From assembly GCF_002272015.1 (NCBI RefSeq), contig NZ_NPBY01000067.1, positions 1 to 64,000 of the forward strand: a DNA stretch of 64,000 nt, given 5' to 3'. How positions within the stretch are numbered: position 1 is the first letter of the stretch; each line of letters starts with the position of its first letter. This stretch comes from Paenibacillus campinasensis (GTDB lineage Bacteria; Bacillota; Bacilli; Paenibacillales; Paenibacillaceae). A program made the position numbers and the translations under genes. This document shows, piece by piece, positions 24,401 through 32,510 of this stretch. The notes under the pieces were generated by a model, which ran no database searches, had not been told where the DNA came from, and saw only the letters and a program-made list of their open reading frames with translations.

Positions 24401-26185
24401 ATGAGCTGTGTAGTACCTGAAATGATGACGATTGAGTGGCTCAGAGAAGCCTATAGTCGCCAGCTTGTAACGCCGGAGGAGGTGATTCGGGTCATGATCG
24501 AACGGGCGGAAGCCGATCGGGAGATGAACATATGGATCACGCCACCCCGGATGGAGCGGATACGGCCTTATCTGGAACGCCTGGATACGTTAGATCCGAG
24601 AACATCGCCGCTATGGGGCGTGCCGTTTGCCGTGAAGGATAATATTGATGTCGCCGGCATTCCGACTACGGCGGGATGTCCGGATTATCAGTTTATCCCT
24701 CAGCAGCATGCCGCCGTTGTCGCCAAATTGATCGAAGCCGGAGCGATTCCTGTTGGCAAGACGAATCTGGATCAATTTGCGACAGGATTGGTCGGGACGC
24801 GAAGCCCATATGGGGAGACGCATAATGCGCTGCGCCCCGAGCTGATCAGCGGAGGCTCAAGCTCAGGCTCGTCGGTTGCCGTTGCGAGGGGACAGGCTGC
24901 CTTCGCCCTAGGCACAGATACGGCAGGGTCAGGCCGGGTTCCTGCTGCGCTCAACAGGCTGGTCGGATATAAGCCGCCGCTTGGAGCCTGGTCAACCTCT
25001 GGGGTCGTACCGGCATGTGCAAGCCTGGACTGTGTCAGTGTGTTTACGTGGCAGCTGGCGGATGCACGGGTTGTGGACGGCGTTGTCCGAGGATACGACG
25101 CAGACGATCCGTGGTCAAGAGAGATTGGGCCGGCAGTTGCCCGGATGCCGAAACAGGTATGTTTGCCGAAGGGAGAGCTGTCCTTCTTCGGTCCGTATGC
25201 GGAAGCTTACCGATCCGCCTGGGAGAAGACGGTTCGCCGGTTGCAGAACATATATGTAAACATCCGTTATGTGGATACAGACGTGTTCGAGCAAGCCGCT
25301 GCCCTGCTCTATGGCGGACCGTTCGTGGAAGAACGTCGGGCAGGACTCGGGGGATTCGTCGAGGCTAATCCAGGCAGTCTGATGCCGGAAACGGAAACAG
25401 TGCTTCGTTCAGGGGCGGACGCCGGATATGATGGCGCATCGGTGTTCCGGGCAATGCATCGGCTGCAGTCGCTGAAGCTGGCGGCCCGCCGACTGCTTGG
25501 CGATGGTGTTCTGGTGCTGCCGACGACTGGAGGAACCTGGAGCAGGGCTGATATTCACGAGCAGCCGATCAGGCGCAATCAGGATCTCGGACAATACACG
25601 AACCACTGCAACTTGCTGGATATGAGTGCGGTCGCAGTGCCGGGAGAAGATGCGGAGCAAGGGCTGCCGTTTGGGATTACGTTCTTTGCGATGGCGGAGC
25701 ACGATGGCGCGGAAGTGGCAGCGGCGGAAGCGTTCCTGGAAGCGATGAATCGTTCCCGCCCTGCTGCGGGAGAAGACGCGGCCTCCGTCCAGGTGGCGGT
25801 CTGCGGACTTCATATGAGGGGATATCCGCTGGCGGCTCAGATGGAACGGCTGGGGGCATCCTTTCTGCGGGAAGCCAGAACATCGCCCGCATATCAGCTG
25901 GTGAAGCTGGCAATGGAACCGCCTCGTCCGGGGCTGATCAGGAAGGAGGCTGGAGGGGCGTGCATCGACCTGGAAATTTGGGAGATGCCCGTTAAATCCC
26001 TTGGCGAGCTGGTAGCCACCGTCCCTTCACCACTCGGCATTGGCAGAGTCGAGCTTGAGGACGGAACGGAAGTGACCGGGTTTATTTGCGAAGCGTTTGC
26101 GGCTTCATCCGAGGGGGCGGAGGACATCACGTCTTTAGGGGGATGGCGTGCGGCGGTACGGCCTGAAGCGGGAAGCGCCGTCTGA
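24401..26185 (+). CDS. atzF: Allophanate hydrolase
   Basis: 594 residues. The N-terminal amidase-signature domain carries Lys79 (GVPFAVKDNIDVAG), Ser153 (ISGGSSSGSSVAVA) and Ser177 (GTDTAGSGRVPAALN). The spacings 74 and 24 equal the Lys91-Ser165-Ser189 triad of AtzF. From about residue 465 the C-terminal domain of AtzF/DUR1,2 follows (VAVCGLHMRGYPLAAQME, then LEIWEMPVKSLGELVATVP). It converts allophanate to ammonia and CO2. No biotin-dependent urea carboxylase is adjacent, so allophanate is not expected to come from urea here. This points to biuret, via the preceding hydrolase. GGAGG site before the ATG. Confidence 0.93.
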   Translation: MSCVVPEMMTIEWLREAYSRQLVTPEEVIRVMIERAEADREMNIWITPPRMERIRPYLERLDTLDPRTSPLWGVPFAVKDNIDVAGIPTTAGCPDYQFIPQQHAAVVAKLIEAGAIPVGKTNLDQFATGLVGTRSPYGETHNALRPELISGGSSSGSSVAVARGQAAFALGTDTAGSGRVPAALNRLVGYKPPLGAWSTSGVVPACASLDCVSVFTWQLADARVVDGVVRGYDADDPWSREIGPAVARMPKQVCLPKGELSFFGPYAEAYRSAWEKTVRRLQNIYVNIRYVDTDVFEQAAALLYGGPFVEERRAGLGGFVEANPGSLMPETETVLRSGADAGYDGASVFRAMHRLQSLKLAARRLLGDGVLVLPTTGGTWSRADIHEQPIRRNQDLGQYTNHCNLLDMSAVAVPGEDAEQGLPFGITFFAMAEHDGAEVAAAEAFLEAMNRSRPAAGEDAASVQVAVCGLHMRGYPLAAQMERLGASFLREARTSPAYQLVKLAMEPPRPGLIRKEAGGACIDLEIWEMPVKSLGELVATVPSPLGIGRVELEDGTEVTGFICEAFAASSEGAEDITSLGGWRAAVRPEAGSAV

Positions 26186-26299
26186 CGGAGGTGGGCGAAA
26201 ACTGGCCGGTAGCTGGCTGTAAGTCCTTTAAGCTGTGGATTATTTATAAGGGCTGTGTTGGACCTCCGGAGACAGAGGGATCGAGTTGAACGACTGAAT

Positions 26300-26336
26300 A
26301 GGCTCTTCTCATGCTCAAGTGAGAGGAGCCTTTTTA
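26300..26336 (+). terminator. Terminator after the allophanate hydrolase
   Basis: AGGCTCTTCTCA and TGAGAGGAGCCT around a short loop, then TTTTTA. It divides the hydrolase pair from the transporter operon. The rest of 26186-26519 holds no gene and I see no known riboswitch core. Confidence 0.88.
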
Positions 26337-26519
26337 TTCGTAATATATAACATAATATGTAACATACGAGGTACTTATGTGTACAAAAAACAAAATAGTA
26401 GTCGGATTTATATAAATATTTGCTAAAGAAATTGATAGAAAGCTGTATTATACTTGAGGAAGTGAAGATAAGTGATTATAAGTGTTAGTTAATATGACAT
26501 ATAAAAGGAGGCGGTTCGA

Positions 26520-28055
26520 ATGAAAACTGATCATCCCGTGAAACCTGCCTATTTGCTCCGAGCCGCCGGTCTTACGAAACGTTTCGGTTCTCTGACAGCC
26601 AACGAGGGAATTGATCTGGAAGTCCGGCCTGGTCAAATTCATGCCATCCTTGGTGAGAACGGCGCGGGCAAGAGCACGCTCATGAAAATGTTGTATGGCG
26701 TATACGAACCGGACGAAGGAACCGTTCTGATGGATGGGGAGCCGGCCGTACTATATCCGCCAAGCCGGGCGAGAGCGAAAGGGATCGGTATGGTGTTTCA
26801 GGATTTTCGCCTGATTCCGGCTATGACCGTACTGGAGTCGATTGCGCTCGCGGTAGAATCAGGTTTTGCATTGCGGCGAAAGCAGCTCCGGGCCCGGATT
26901 CTTGAAGTATCGCGCAAATACGGACTGGCGGTGGACCCTGACGCCTATGTCTGGCAGCTGGACCTCGGGCAGCGACAGCGTCTGGAAATTGTGAAAGTGC
27001 TGCTGGCGCCGGGAACGAGGGTCATCATTTTTGACGAACCGACCAGCGTGCTTGTGCCTCAGGAAGTGGAGAAGTTTCTGGATATGCTGGATAAACTCCG
27101 CAAGGACCGTTACGGCATCCTGCTCATCACCCACAAGATCAACGAGGTGCTGGCCTGCGCCGATCAGGTGTCTGTTCTGCGGGCCGGCCGGATGGTATAC
27201 CAGTCTGATCAGGTGGACAGCGGGGACGGCGATAAACTGATCTCCGCCATGATGGGGGAGAAAACGTTAAACCCGGTGACGAAGCAAGGGATGCACGGGG
27301 AAGAACGCGAGCCTATATTACAGCTTAAGGACGGCACAATTCGAGGAGATCATGGGGAGCCGGTGCTGGAGGGCGTTCACCTGACGCTTCGGAAGAGCGA
27401 GATTACCGGTGTAGCAGGGATTTCAGGCAACGGCCAGCGGGAACTGGCAGAAGTGCTGTTTGGACTCAGGAAGCTGGGCACCGGTGAGCTGACCATCGCT
27501 TCGGCTGTGATGAACGATGCGTCAACGAAGGAATTCATGGAAGCCGGAGTGACCTTCGTATCCGAGGATCCTATCAAGGAATCCGTCATCCCTGGCTTCT
27601 CTATTCTGGAGCATATGATACTCGATGGCATTGAGGCGCCTGTCAAAGGGGCCAATATCGACTGGGCCCGCGCGCAAAAACTGCTGGAAGACAGCGAGGA
27701 AGCCAGGGCGCTTGCACTTGCCGACGGGAGCAGAAGGGCGGATCAGCTGTCTGGAGGCAATGTGCAGCGAATGGTGCTTTCCCGGGCGTTGATCCGCAAG
27801 CCGGACATTTTGATTATTAGCTACCCCAGCCGCGGGCTGGACATCGGTACAACTCGTACGATCCAGCAGCAGCTAATTGAGCTGGCTAAGCAGGGGACGG
27901 CGGTGCTGCTGTTCTCCGAAGATCTGGATGAGCTGTTCAAGCTGTCGGACCGCTTGGTGGTACTTAGCGGCAAGAAGCTGCTGGGCCCGTACGATACGCA
28001 TGAGACCGACGTATCGAGGATCGGAGAACGCATGCTGAAAGGAGAATCCGCATGA
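26520..28055 (+). CDS. ABC importer ATP-binding protein (two NBDs), BMP/nucleoside type
   Basis: 511 residues with two ATPase domains. The first has Walker A GENGAGKSTLMKML, the signature region LDLGQRQRLEIVKVL and Walker B VIIFDEPTS. The second is degenerate at Walker A (GISGNGQRELAEVLFGL) but keeps LSGGNVQRMVLSRALI. This is the layout of NupO/YufO-like and ribose-type importers. The stop overlaps the next start (ATGA), so the subunits are coupled. Together with the two permeases and the BMP lipoprotein it forms an uptake system. Substrate inferred from context: a ureide or biuret-like nitrogen source. RBS AAAAGGAGG. Confidence 0.92.
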   Translation: MKTDHPVKPAYLLRAAGLTKRFGSLTANEGIDLEVRPGQIHAILGENGAGKSTLMKMLYGVYEPDEGTVLMDGEPAVLYPPSRARAKGIGMVFQDFRLIPAMTVLESIALAVESGFALRRKQLRARILEVSRKYGLAVDPDAYVWQLDLGQRQRLEIVKVLLAPGTRVIIFDEPTSVLVPQEVEKFLDMLDKLRKDRYGILLITHKINEVLACADQVSVLRAGRMVYQSDQVDSGDGDKLISAMMGEKTLNPVTKQGMHGEEREPILQLKDGTIRGDHGEPVLEGVHLTLRKSEITGVAGISGNGQRELAEVLFGLRKLGTGELTIASAVMNDASTKEFMEAGVTFVSEDPIKESVIPGFSILEHMILDGIEAPVKGANIDWARAQKLLEDSEEARALALADGSRRADQLSGGNVQRMVLSRALIRKPDILIISYPSRGLDIGTTRTIQQQLIELAKQGTAVLLFSEDLDELFKLSDRLVVLSGKKLLGPYDTHETDVSRIGERMLKGESA

Positions 28056-29113
28056 AACAACAAGCTGGAGCCGCGGCTCTGTCCCCGGCGAATGGGATGA
28101 CTCGCGGAAACCGTTGGAAGCCGGCCGCCCTGAAGACAGCGCTGATGCTGGCACCATTTGTTGTGTTCGGACTCTTCCTGTTATTTCACAACGTCAACCC
28201 TGTCACACTCTATATTTCGATGATTCAATCCACGTTCGGTGACCTGTATGGTTTTGGCGAGGTGCTGCTGAAGGCGACGCCATTTATTCTGACGGGCCTG
28301 GCGGCTGCGCTTCCGGCTAAGGCGGGATTGGTGAATGTGGGCGGTGAAGGTCAGCTGGCCATCGGCGCGCTGTTCTCAACCTGGTTTGCTGTATTCTACC
28401 TTGATGCGATGCCGGCCGCGCTCGGCATTCCGCTGATGCTGCTTGCAGGCGCGCTTGGCGGGGGCTTATGGGCCGCCGTTACGGCCCTGCTCAAAGTGAA
28501 GGGCGGGCTGAATGAGACGATTACGAGCCTGCTTCTCAATTATGTTGCGGCGTTTACCGTTGGCTTTTTCGTGCATGGGCTGCTCAAGGATCCGAACTCG
28601 TTCAACTGGCCCTTCTCGCCGGAGATCGCATCATCGCTGCGGCTGCCGGTCGTCAACGGCACGAGGCTCCATGTCGGCATCCTCCTTGCGCTGGTGCTAG
28701 CGGCGGTCACCTGGTATGTGCTTGCGCGAACAAGACTTGGATTTCGCATTCGCGTTATCGGCAGCAACCGGTTTGCAGCCGAACGAGCGGGCTTCCGCAT
28801 TAACCGCACCTACTTCTGGGTGCTCGTCGCAGGCGGGATGCTTGCCGGCATTGCCGGGATGATCGAAATCGCCGGCATCGAAGGCCGGCTGCGGGCTTCC
28901 ACCGGTGTCAACTACGGTTATCTTGGATTTTTGGCGGCGATGATGGCCTGGAACCATCCGCTTCGGATCGTTCTGACCGGATTTATTCTCGGGATGATCA
29001 GCGTGGCGGGCAACACACTGGAGATTGCTTCCGGCTTGCCCGCATCGTCTGTCCATATTTTGATGGGGCTCGTACTGTTCTTCATACTCGGCAGCGGAAG
29101 GAGGTCTTCATGA
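28052..29113 (+). CDS. ABC transporter permease 1 (NupP-like)
   Basis: 353 residues with about eight to ten hydrophobic helices of the BPD_transp_2 family. The loop KAGLVNVGGEGQLAIGALFS and the conserved ARTRLGFRIRVIGSNRFAAERAG-type cytoplasmic segment are typical of NupP/YufP nucleoside permeases. It overlaps the ATPase gene by four bases and the second permease gene by four. It forms the translocation pore with the next gene product. Confidence 0.9.
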   Translation: MKQQAGAAALSPANGMTRGNRWKPAALKTALMLAPFVVFGLFLLFHNVNPVTLYISMIQSTFGDLYGFGEVLLKATPFILTGLAAALPAKAGLVNVGGEGQLAIGALFSTWFAVFYLDAMPAALGIPLMLLAGALGGGLWAAVTALLKVKGGLNETITSLLLNYVAAFTVGFFVHGLLKDPNSFNWPFSPEIASSLRLPVVNGTRLHVGILLALVLAAVTWYVLARTRLGFRIRVIGSNRFAAERAGFRINRTYFWVLVAGGMLAGIAGMIEIAGIEGRLRASTGVNYGYLGFLAAMMAWNHPLRIVLTGFILGMISVAGNTLEIASGLPASSVHILMGLVLFFILGSGRRSS

Positions 29114-30024
29114 TGATTGCAGATATTTTAACAGGGGCGATCCGTTCGGGAACGTCGGTTATGCTGGCCTCGCAGGGGGAGCTGATATCCGAGCGGGCGG
29201 GCGTGATCAACCTGGGGACCGAAGGCTCGATGCTGTGCGGCGCGCTCGGCGGATTCGCCGTCACGGTCTGGACCGGCAATCCTTGGCTTGGCGTGCTGGC
29301 GGGCGGCATTGCGGGCATGCTCATATCCGCGATTCATGCCTTCCTGGTTCTCGCTTGCGGAGCGAACCAGCTGGCAACAGGCTTGACGATTATGTTCTTC
29401 GGCATGGGGGTGACCTCGTTTCTGGGCCGGGGTTTCGTCAGCGAGCAGATCGTGGGCTTCAATCCCGTCCCCATTCCGTTTCTGTCGGACATTCCGTTCA
29501 TCGGCGGCATATTGTTCAATCATGATCCGCTGACCTATCTGGCGATCCTGTTCGTCCCATGTCTGTGGTACGTGCTATTCCGGACGCGGCTTGGCATCGT
29601 GCTGAGAGCGACCGGAGAGCGTCAGGAGGTGTTGTTTGCCAGCGGGATTAATCCGAAGCTGGTTCGTTACCTGGCGGTGCTGGCCGGAGGTTTTCTGGCA
29701 GGCGTGGGAGGTGTCCAGCTGTCCGTCGCCTTTACCCATAGCTGGGTGGAGAATATGACACAGGGACGCGGCGTCGTAGCGGTGGCGCTGGTGATCTTCG
29801 CTTCATGGATGCCGGCCAGAGCGATGCTCGGCGCGTATTTGTTCGGGGCGGCCCAGGCGCTTCAGCTGACGGTGCAGCAGCAAGGCCTGCCGATCTCGCC
29901 GTTCTTCCTGTTCATGGTGCCTTACCTGCTCACATTGGCAGCACTGCTGATTGTGGAGCGCAAGCAGCGAAGCTTGATGCCGGAATCACTGGGTAAGGTT
30001 TTTGCCGGGGACGGCGCTCGCTAG
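29110..30024 (+). CDS. ABC transporter permease 2 (NupQ-like)
   Basis: 304 residues, also BPD_transp_2 family. The motif SERAGVINLGTEGSMLCGAL and the cytoplasmic FRTRLGIVLRATGERQEV match NupQ-type permeases, which pair with a longer NupP. The start overlaps the preceding stop. It ends before a 69-bp gap to the binding lipoprotein. Confidence 0.9.
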   Translation: MMIADILTGAIRSGTSVMLASQGELISERAGVINLGTEGSMLCGALGGFAVTVWTGNPWLGVLAGGIAGMLISAIHAFLVLACGANQLATGLTIMFFGMGVTSFLGRGFVSEQIVGFNPVPIPFLSDIPFIGGILFNHDPLTYLAILFVPCLWYVLFRTRLGIVLRATGERQEVLFASGINPKLVRYLAVLAGGFLAGVGGVQLSVAFTHSWVENMTQGRGVVAVALVIFASWMPARAMLGAYLFGAAQALQLTVQQQGLPISPFFLFMVPYLLTLAALLIVERKQRSLMPESLGKVFAGDGAR

Positions 30025-30093
30025 CGCTATCCGCTAGTTATTGGCGCAGGAAGCTACTTAACCATTTCGATATTTTAAGGGGGAAACAGAACA

Positions 30094-31254
30094 ATGAACC
30101 ATACACGAAAAGCATTCCGTACAACCTTGATGTTAGGTGTCCTGGCCTTGTCCATGCTGGTGAGCGCATGCAGCCAGCCGGGAGCTGCGCCGAGCCCAAG
30201 CGGGGCTGCAGAGGGTGGCGAAGCGGCTGCTCCGGGAACCGGCGGTTCCGCGATCGGATTTATTTTCGTAGGAACGAAGGATGATCATGGCTACAATCAG
30301 GCGGCGTATATCGGCAGCGAAGCTGTGGAGCAGGCCTTCCCTGACATGAAGGTGCTCCGCTCGGAGAACGTGCCGGAAACGGCTGAAGCCGAGCGGGTGA
30401 TGGAGCAGATGATCAAGAACGGGGCAAAGATCATTTTCCCGACCTCGTACGGTCATCTGGAGCCAAGTCTGAACGTGGCTAAGCGCCACCCGGACGTTGC
30501 GTTCTTTCACCAGGGCGGGCTGAAGACGGCTGATAATCTCGGCACTTACTTCGGCACGATATGGGAACCGAATTATTTGGCAGGTGTAACGGCAGCGCAA
30601 ATGTCCAAAACCGGAAAGCTTGGTTTCATCGTCTCCGTGCCGATTCCGCAGGTGCTGCTGAATGTGAATGCATTCCAGCTTGGAGCGCAGTCGGTCAATC
30701 CGGATGCAACGACCTCTGTCGTATTTACCGGCAGCTGGTGCGACCCGGGTCAGCAGGCGAATGCGGCCAACTCGTTGATCGATGCAGGCGCTGACGTGCT
30801 TGGCCAGCATCAGGACTGCACGAAGACCGTGATCGAAACGGCCGAGCGCCGCGGGGTGATGTCGGTCGGCTACCATACGGACGCCTCGGCACTGGCGCCG
30901 GAAGGATGGCTGACGGGATCTGTCTGGAACTGGTCGGACCTGTTTGTGGATATGACCCGGACCGCGATTGACGGCAGCTTCAAGGGCAGTATCTATGATG
31001 GCAAATATCGCGGGATGCTGAAGGATGATGTTGTGCAGCTGACAGATTTCGGAGCGAGCGTGCCGGAGGACGTTCGGACCTACGTGCTGGAGCAGAAGCA
31101 GGCGATCATTGACGGGACGCTGCATCCGTTCGCCGGACCGGTGAAGGATCAGGAAGGAAACGTGAAGATCGAAGAGGGAGCGGAGCCGGATGCAGAGGAA
31201 TTGGAAGCGACGGATTATTTGGTCGAAGGCGTCATCGGCAGCATTCCGAAATAA
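30094..31254 (+). CDS. BMP-family substrate-binding lipoprotein
   Basis: 386 residues. The signal peptide has the lipobox LVSAC with Cys26 as the lipid anchor, followed by a Pro/Ala/Gly linker. The BMP/PnrA-like domain begins AIGFIFVGTKDDHGYNQAAY and includes EPNYLAGVTAAQMSKTGKLG and the usual VLGQHQDCTKTVIETAERRG. BMP proteins bind nucleosides, purines and, in plant-associated or soil bacteria, ureides or other nitrogen compounds. It delivers the ligand to the ABC importer encoded just upstream. GGGGG precedes the ATG. Confidence 0.92.
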   Translation: MNHTRKAFRTTLMLGVLALSMLVSACSQPGAAPSPSGAAEGGEAAAPGTGGSAIGFIFVGTKDDHGYNQAAYIGSEAVEQAFPDMKVLRSENVPETAEAERVMEQMIKNGAKIIFPTSYGHLEPSLNVAKRHPDVAFFHQGGLKTADNLGTYFGTIWEPNYLAGVTAAQMSKTGKLGFIVSVPIPQVLLNVNAFQLGAQSVNPDATTSVVFTGSWCDPGQQANAANSLIDAGADVLGQHQDCTKTVIETAERRGVMSVGYHTDASALAPEGWLTGSVWNWSDLFVDMTRTAIDGSFKGSIYDGKYRGMLKDDVVQLTDFGASVPEDVRTYVLEQKQAIIDGTLHPFAGPVKDQEGNVKIEEGAEPDAEELEATDYLVEGVIGSIPK

Positions 31255-31274
31255 GCGACAAGGACGTGATTTCT

Positions 31275-31712
31275 ATGGAGAAGAGCAGGAAGACAGAAGT
31301 GCGAACAGCGGAAGAGATGCCTTGGGCGCTCATGCCGGATCACGTAGCGTTGTATCATCGCGAGATTGTGTCTGCCAAGGAAGCAGATGAGCTCGGTATA
31401 CGAATGAATTCGGTGCTATGGGAGAAGATTGGCGTCGGGGGCGCCGTTCTCCCTCACTATCATGATGTTGCCGAGATTATTCATATCACAGCCGGGAAGG
31501 TGCGCTTGCTCTGCAATGGGGAGTGGCAATGTTACCGGGCCGGAGATACGTTCCATGTGCCGGCAGGGGTTGTCCATTCTGTGGCCAATGACGGCGACGA
31601 GCCTTCCGAGCAAATCAGCATCTTCGTTCCGGCAGAAGCGGAAGTGCCCCCGAATCGGTTCTTCGGCACGACGCTGGTTCCGGCGGATCTTGCCGAGGTT
31701 TTGAGACGATGA
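31275..31712 (+). CDS. Cupin-domain protein
   Basis: About 145 residues. A single cupin barrel with metal-ligand motifs GGAVLPHYHDVAEIIHITAG (motif 1 His and Glu) and FHVPAGVVHSVAND (motif 2 His). The ATG at 31275 is favoured by AAGGA 10 nt upstream; a GTG nine bases earlier is closer to that site. The stop overlaps the next gene (ATGA), tying it to the second cysteine hydrolase. Small cupins of this kind act as isomerases, dioxygenases or ligand sensors; the role here is unknown but must be linked to the same nitrogen compound. Confidence 0.8.
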   Translation: MEKSRKTEVRTAEEMPWALMPDHVALYHREIVSAKEADELGIRMNSVLWEKIGVGGAVLPHYHDVAEIIHITAGKVRLLCNGEWQCYRAGDTFHVPAGVVHSVANDGDEPSEQISIFVPAEAEVPPNRFFGTTLVPADLAEVLRR

Positions 31713-32425
31713 AGCGCACCGGAGGGGTGGGGACGGAAGTGACAGGCTTGATAACGGAAAAGGTGATCGAAACCGCTCTGCCGTATGCTTTTCCATTCGA
31801 CCCGGCGCGTACGGCAGTCATCATCATTGATATGCAAAATGATTTTTGCGCACCCGGTGGTTTCGGCGAACGCCTTGGCAATGACGTCACACCGGCCCGG
31901 CGCATCATCCCGGCGGTCCAGGCTGTGCTTGCGGCAGCCCGGGCAGCGGGGCTGACGGTCATGCATACCCGCGAGGGGCATCTTCCGGACCTATCCGATT
32001 GTCCGCCCGCCAAGCTTGAGCGAAGCCGAAAGCAAGGCGCGGGCATCGGTGACCCTGGTCCGATGGGACGTATTCTTGTCCGGGGTGAGATTGGGCATGA
32101 CATTATTCCGGAGCTGTATCCGACCGAAGGTGAGCCCGTGATAGACAAGCCGGGGAAGGGCGCCTTCTATGCCACGAATTTGCAGGATCTCCTGGAGGCA
32201 AGGCGGATCGAGTATCTGGTGCTGTGCGGCGTGACAACCCATGTCTGTGTGCATACAACGCTGCGGGAAGCCAATGACCGGGGATACCGGTGTCTGGTGC
32301 TGGAGGATGCGACGGCGGCTTTTGATCCGGCCGATCATGAGGCAGCTCTTCATATGGTCAGGCAGCAAGGCGGCATATTCGGCTGGACGGCAGCCAGCGC
32401 TGCGTTCATGTCCGCGATCGGTTGA
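31709..32425 (+). CDS. Second BiuH/TrtA-like cysteine hydrolase
   Basis: 238 residues, paralogue of the hydrolase at 23657. Triad Asp41 (IIIDMQNDF), Lys147 (IDKPGKGAFYAT) and Cys180 (TTHVCVHTT). The residue before the VCV motif is His where the first enzyme has Asp, suggesting a different substrate. Triuret hydrolase TrtA and biuret hydrolase BiuH are such related enzymes in other soil bacteria, so one of the two proteins may act on triuret (or another biuret precursor) and the other on biuret. It overlaps the cupin gene by four bases. This assignment is inference. Confidence 0.78.
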   Translation: MKRTGGVGTEVTGLITEKVIETALPYAFPFDPARTAVIIIDMQNDFCAPGGFGERLGNDVTPARRIIPAVQAVLAAARAAGLTVMHTREGHLPDLSDCPPAKLERSRKQGAGIGDPGPMGRILVRGEIGHDIIPELYPTEGEPVIDKPGKGAFYATNLQDLLEARRIEYLVLCGVTTHVCVHTTLREANDRGYRCLVLEDATAAFDPADHEAALHMVRQQGGIFGWTAASAAFMSAIG

Positions 32426-32510
32426 ACGAGGCAGAGCATGGATTAGAAAAGGTGGATGCCGCACGCATTAAGATGACAACTTAGCGAAGCTTGGAAGGGG
32501 AGAGGATGAT

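Noticed and set aside
26186..26519. Possible guanidine or other riboswitch before the transporter operon
   Set aside because: I looked for ykkC-type conserved segments and did not find them; only a terminator hairpin is clear.
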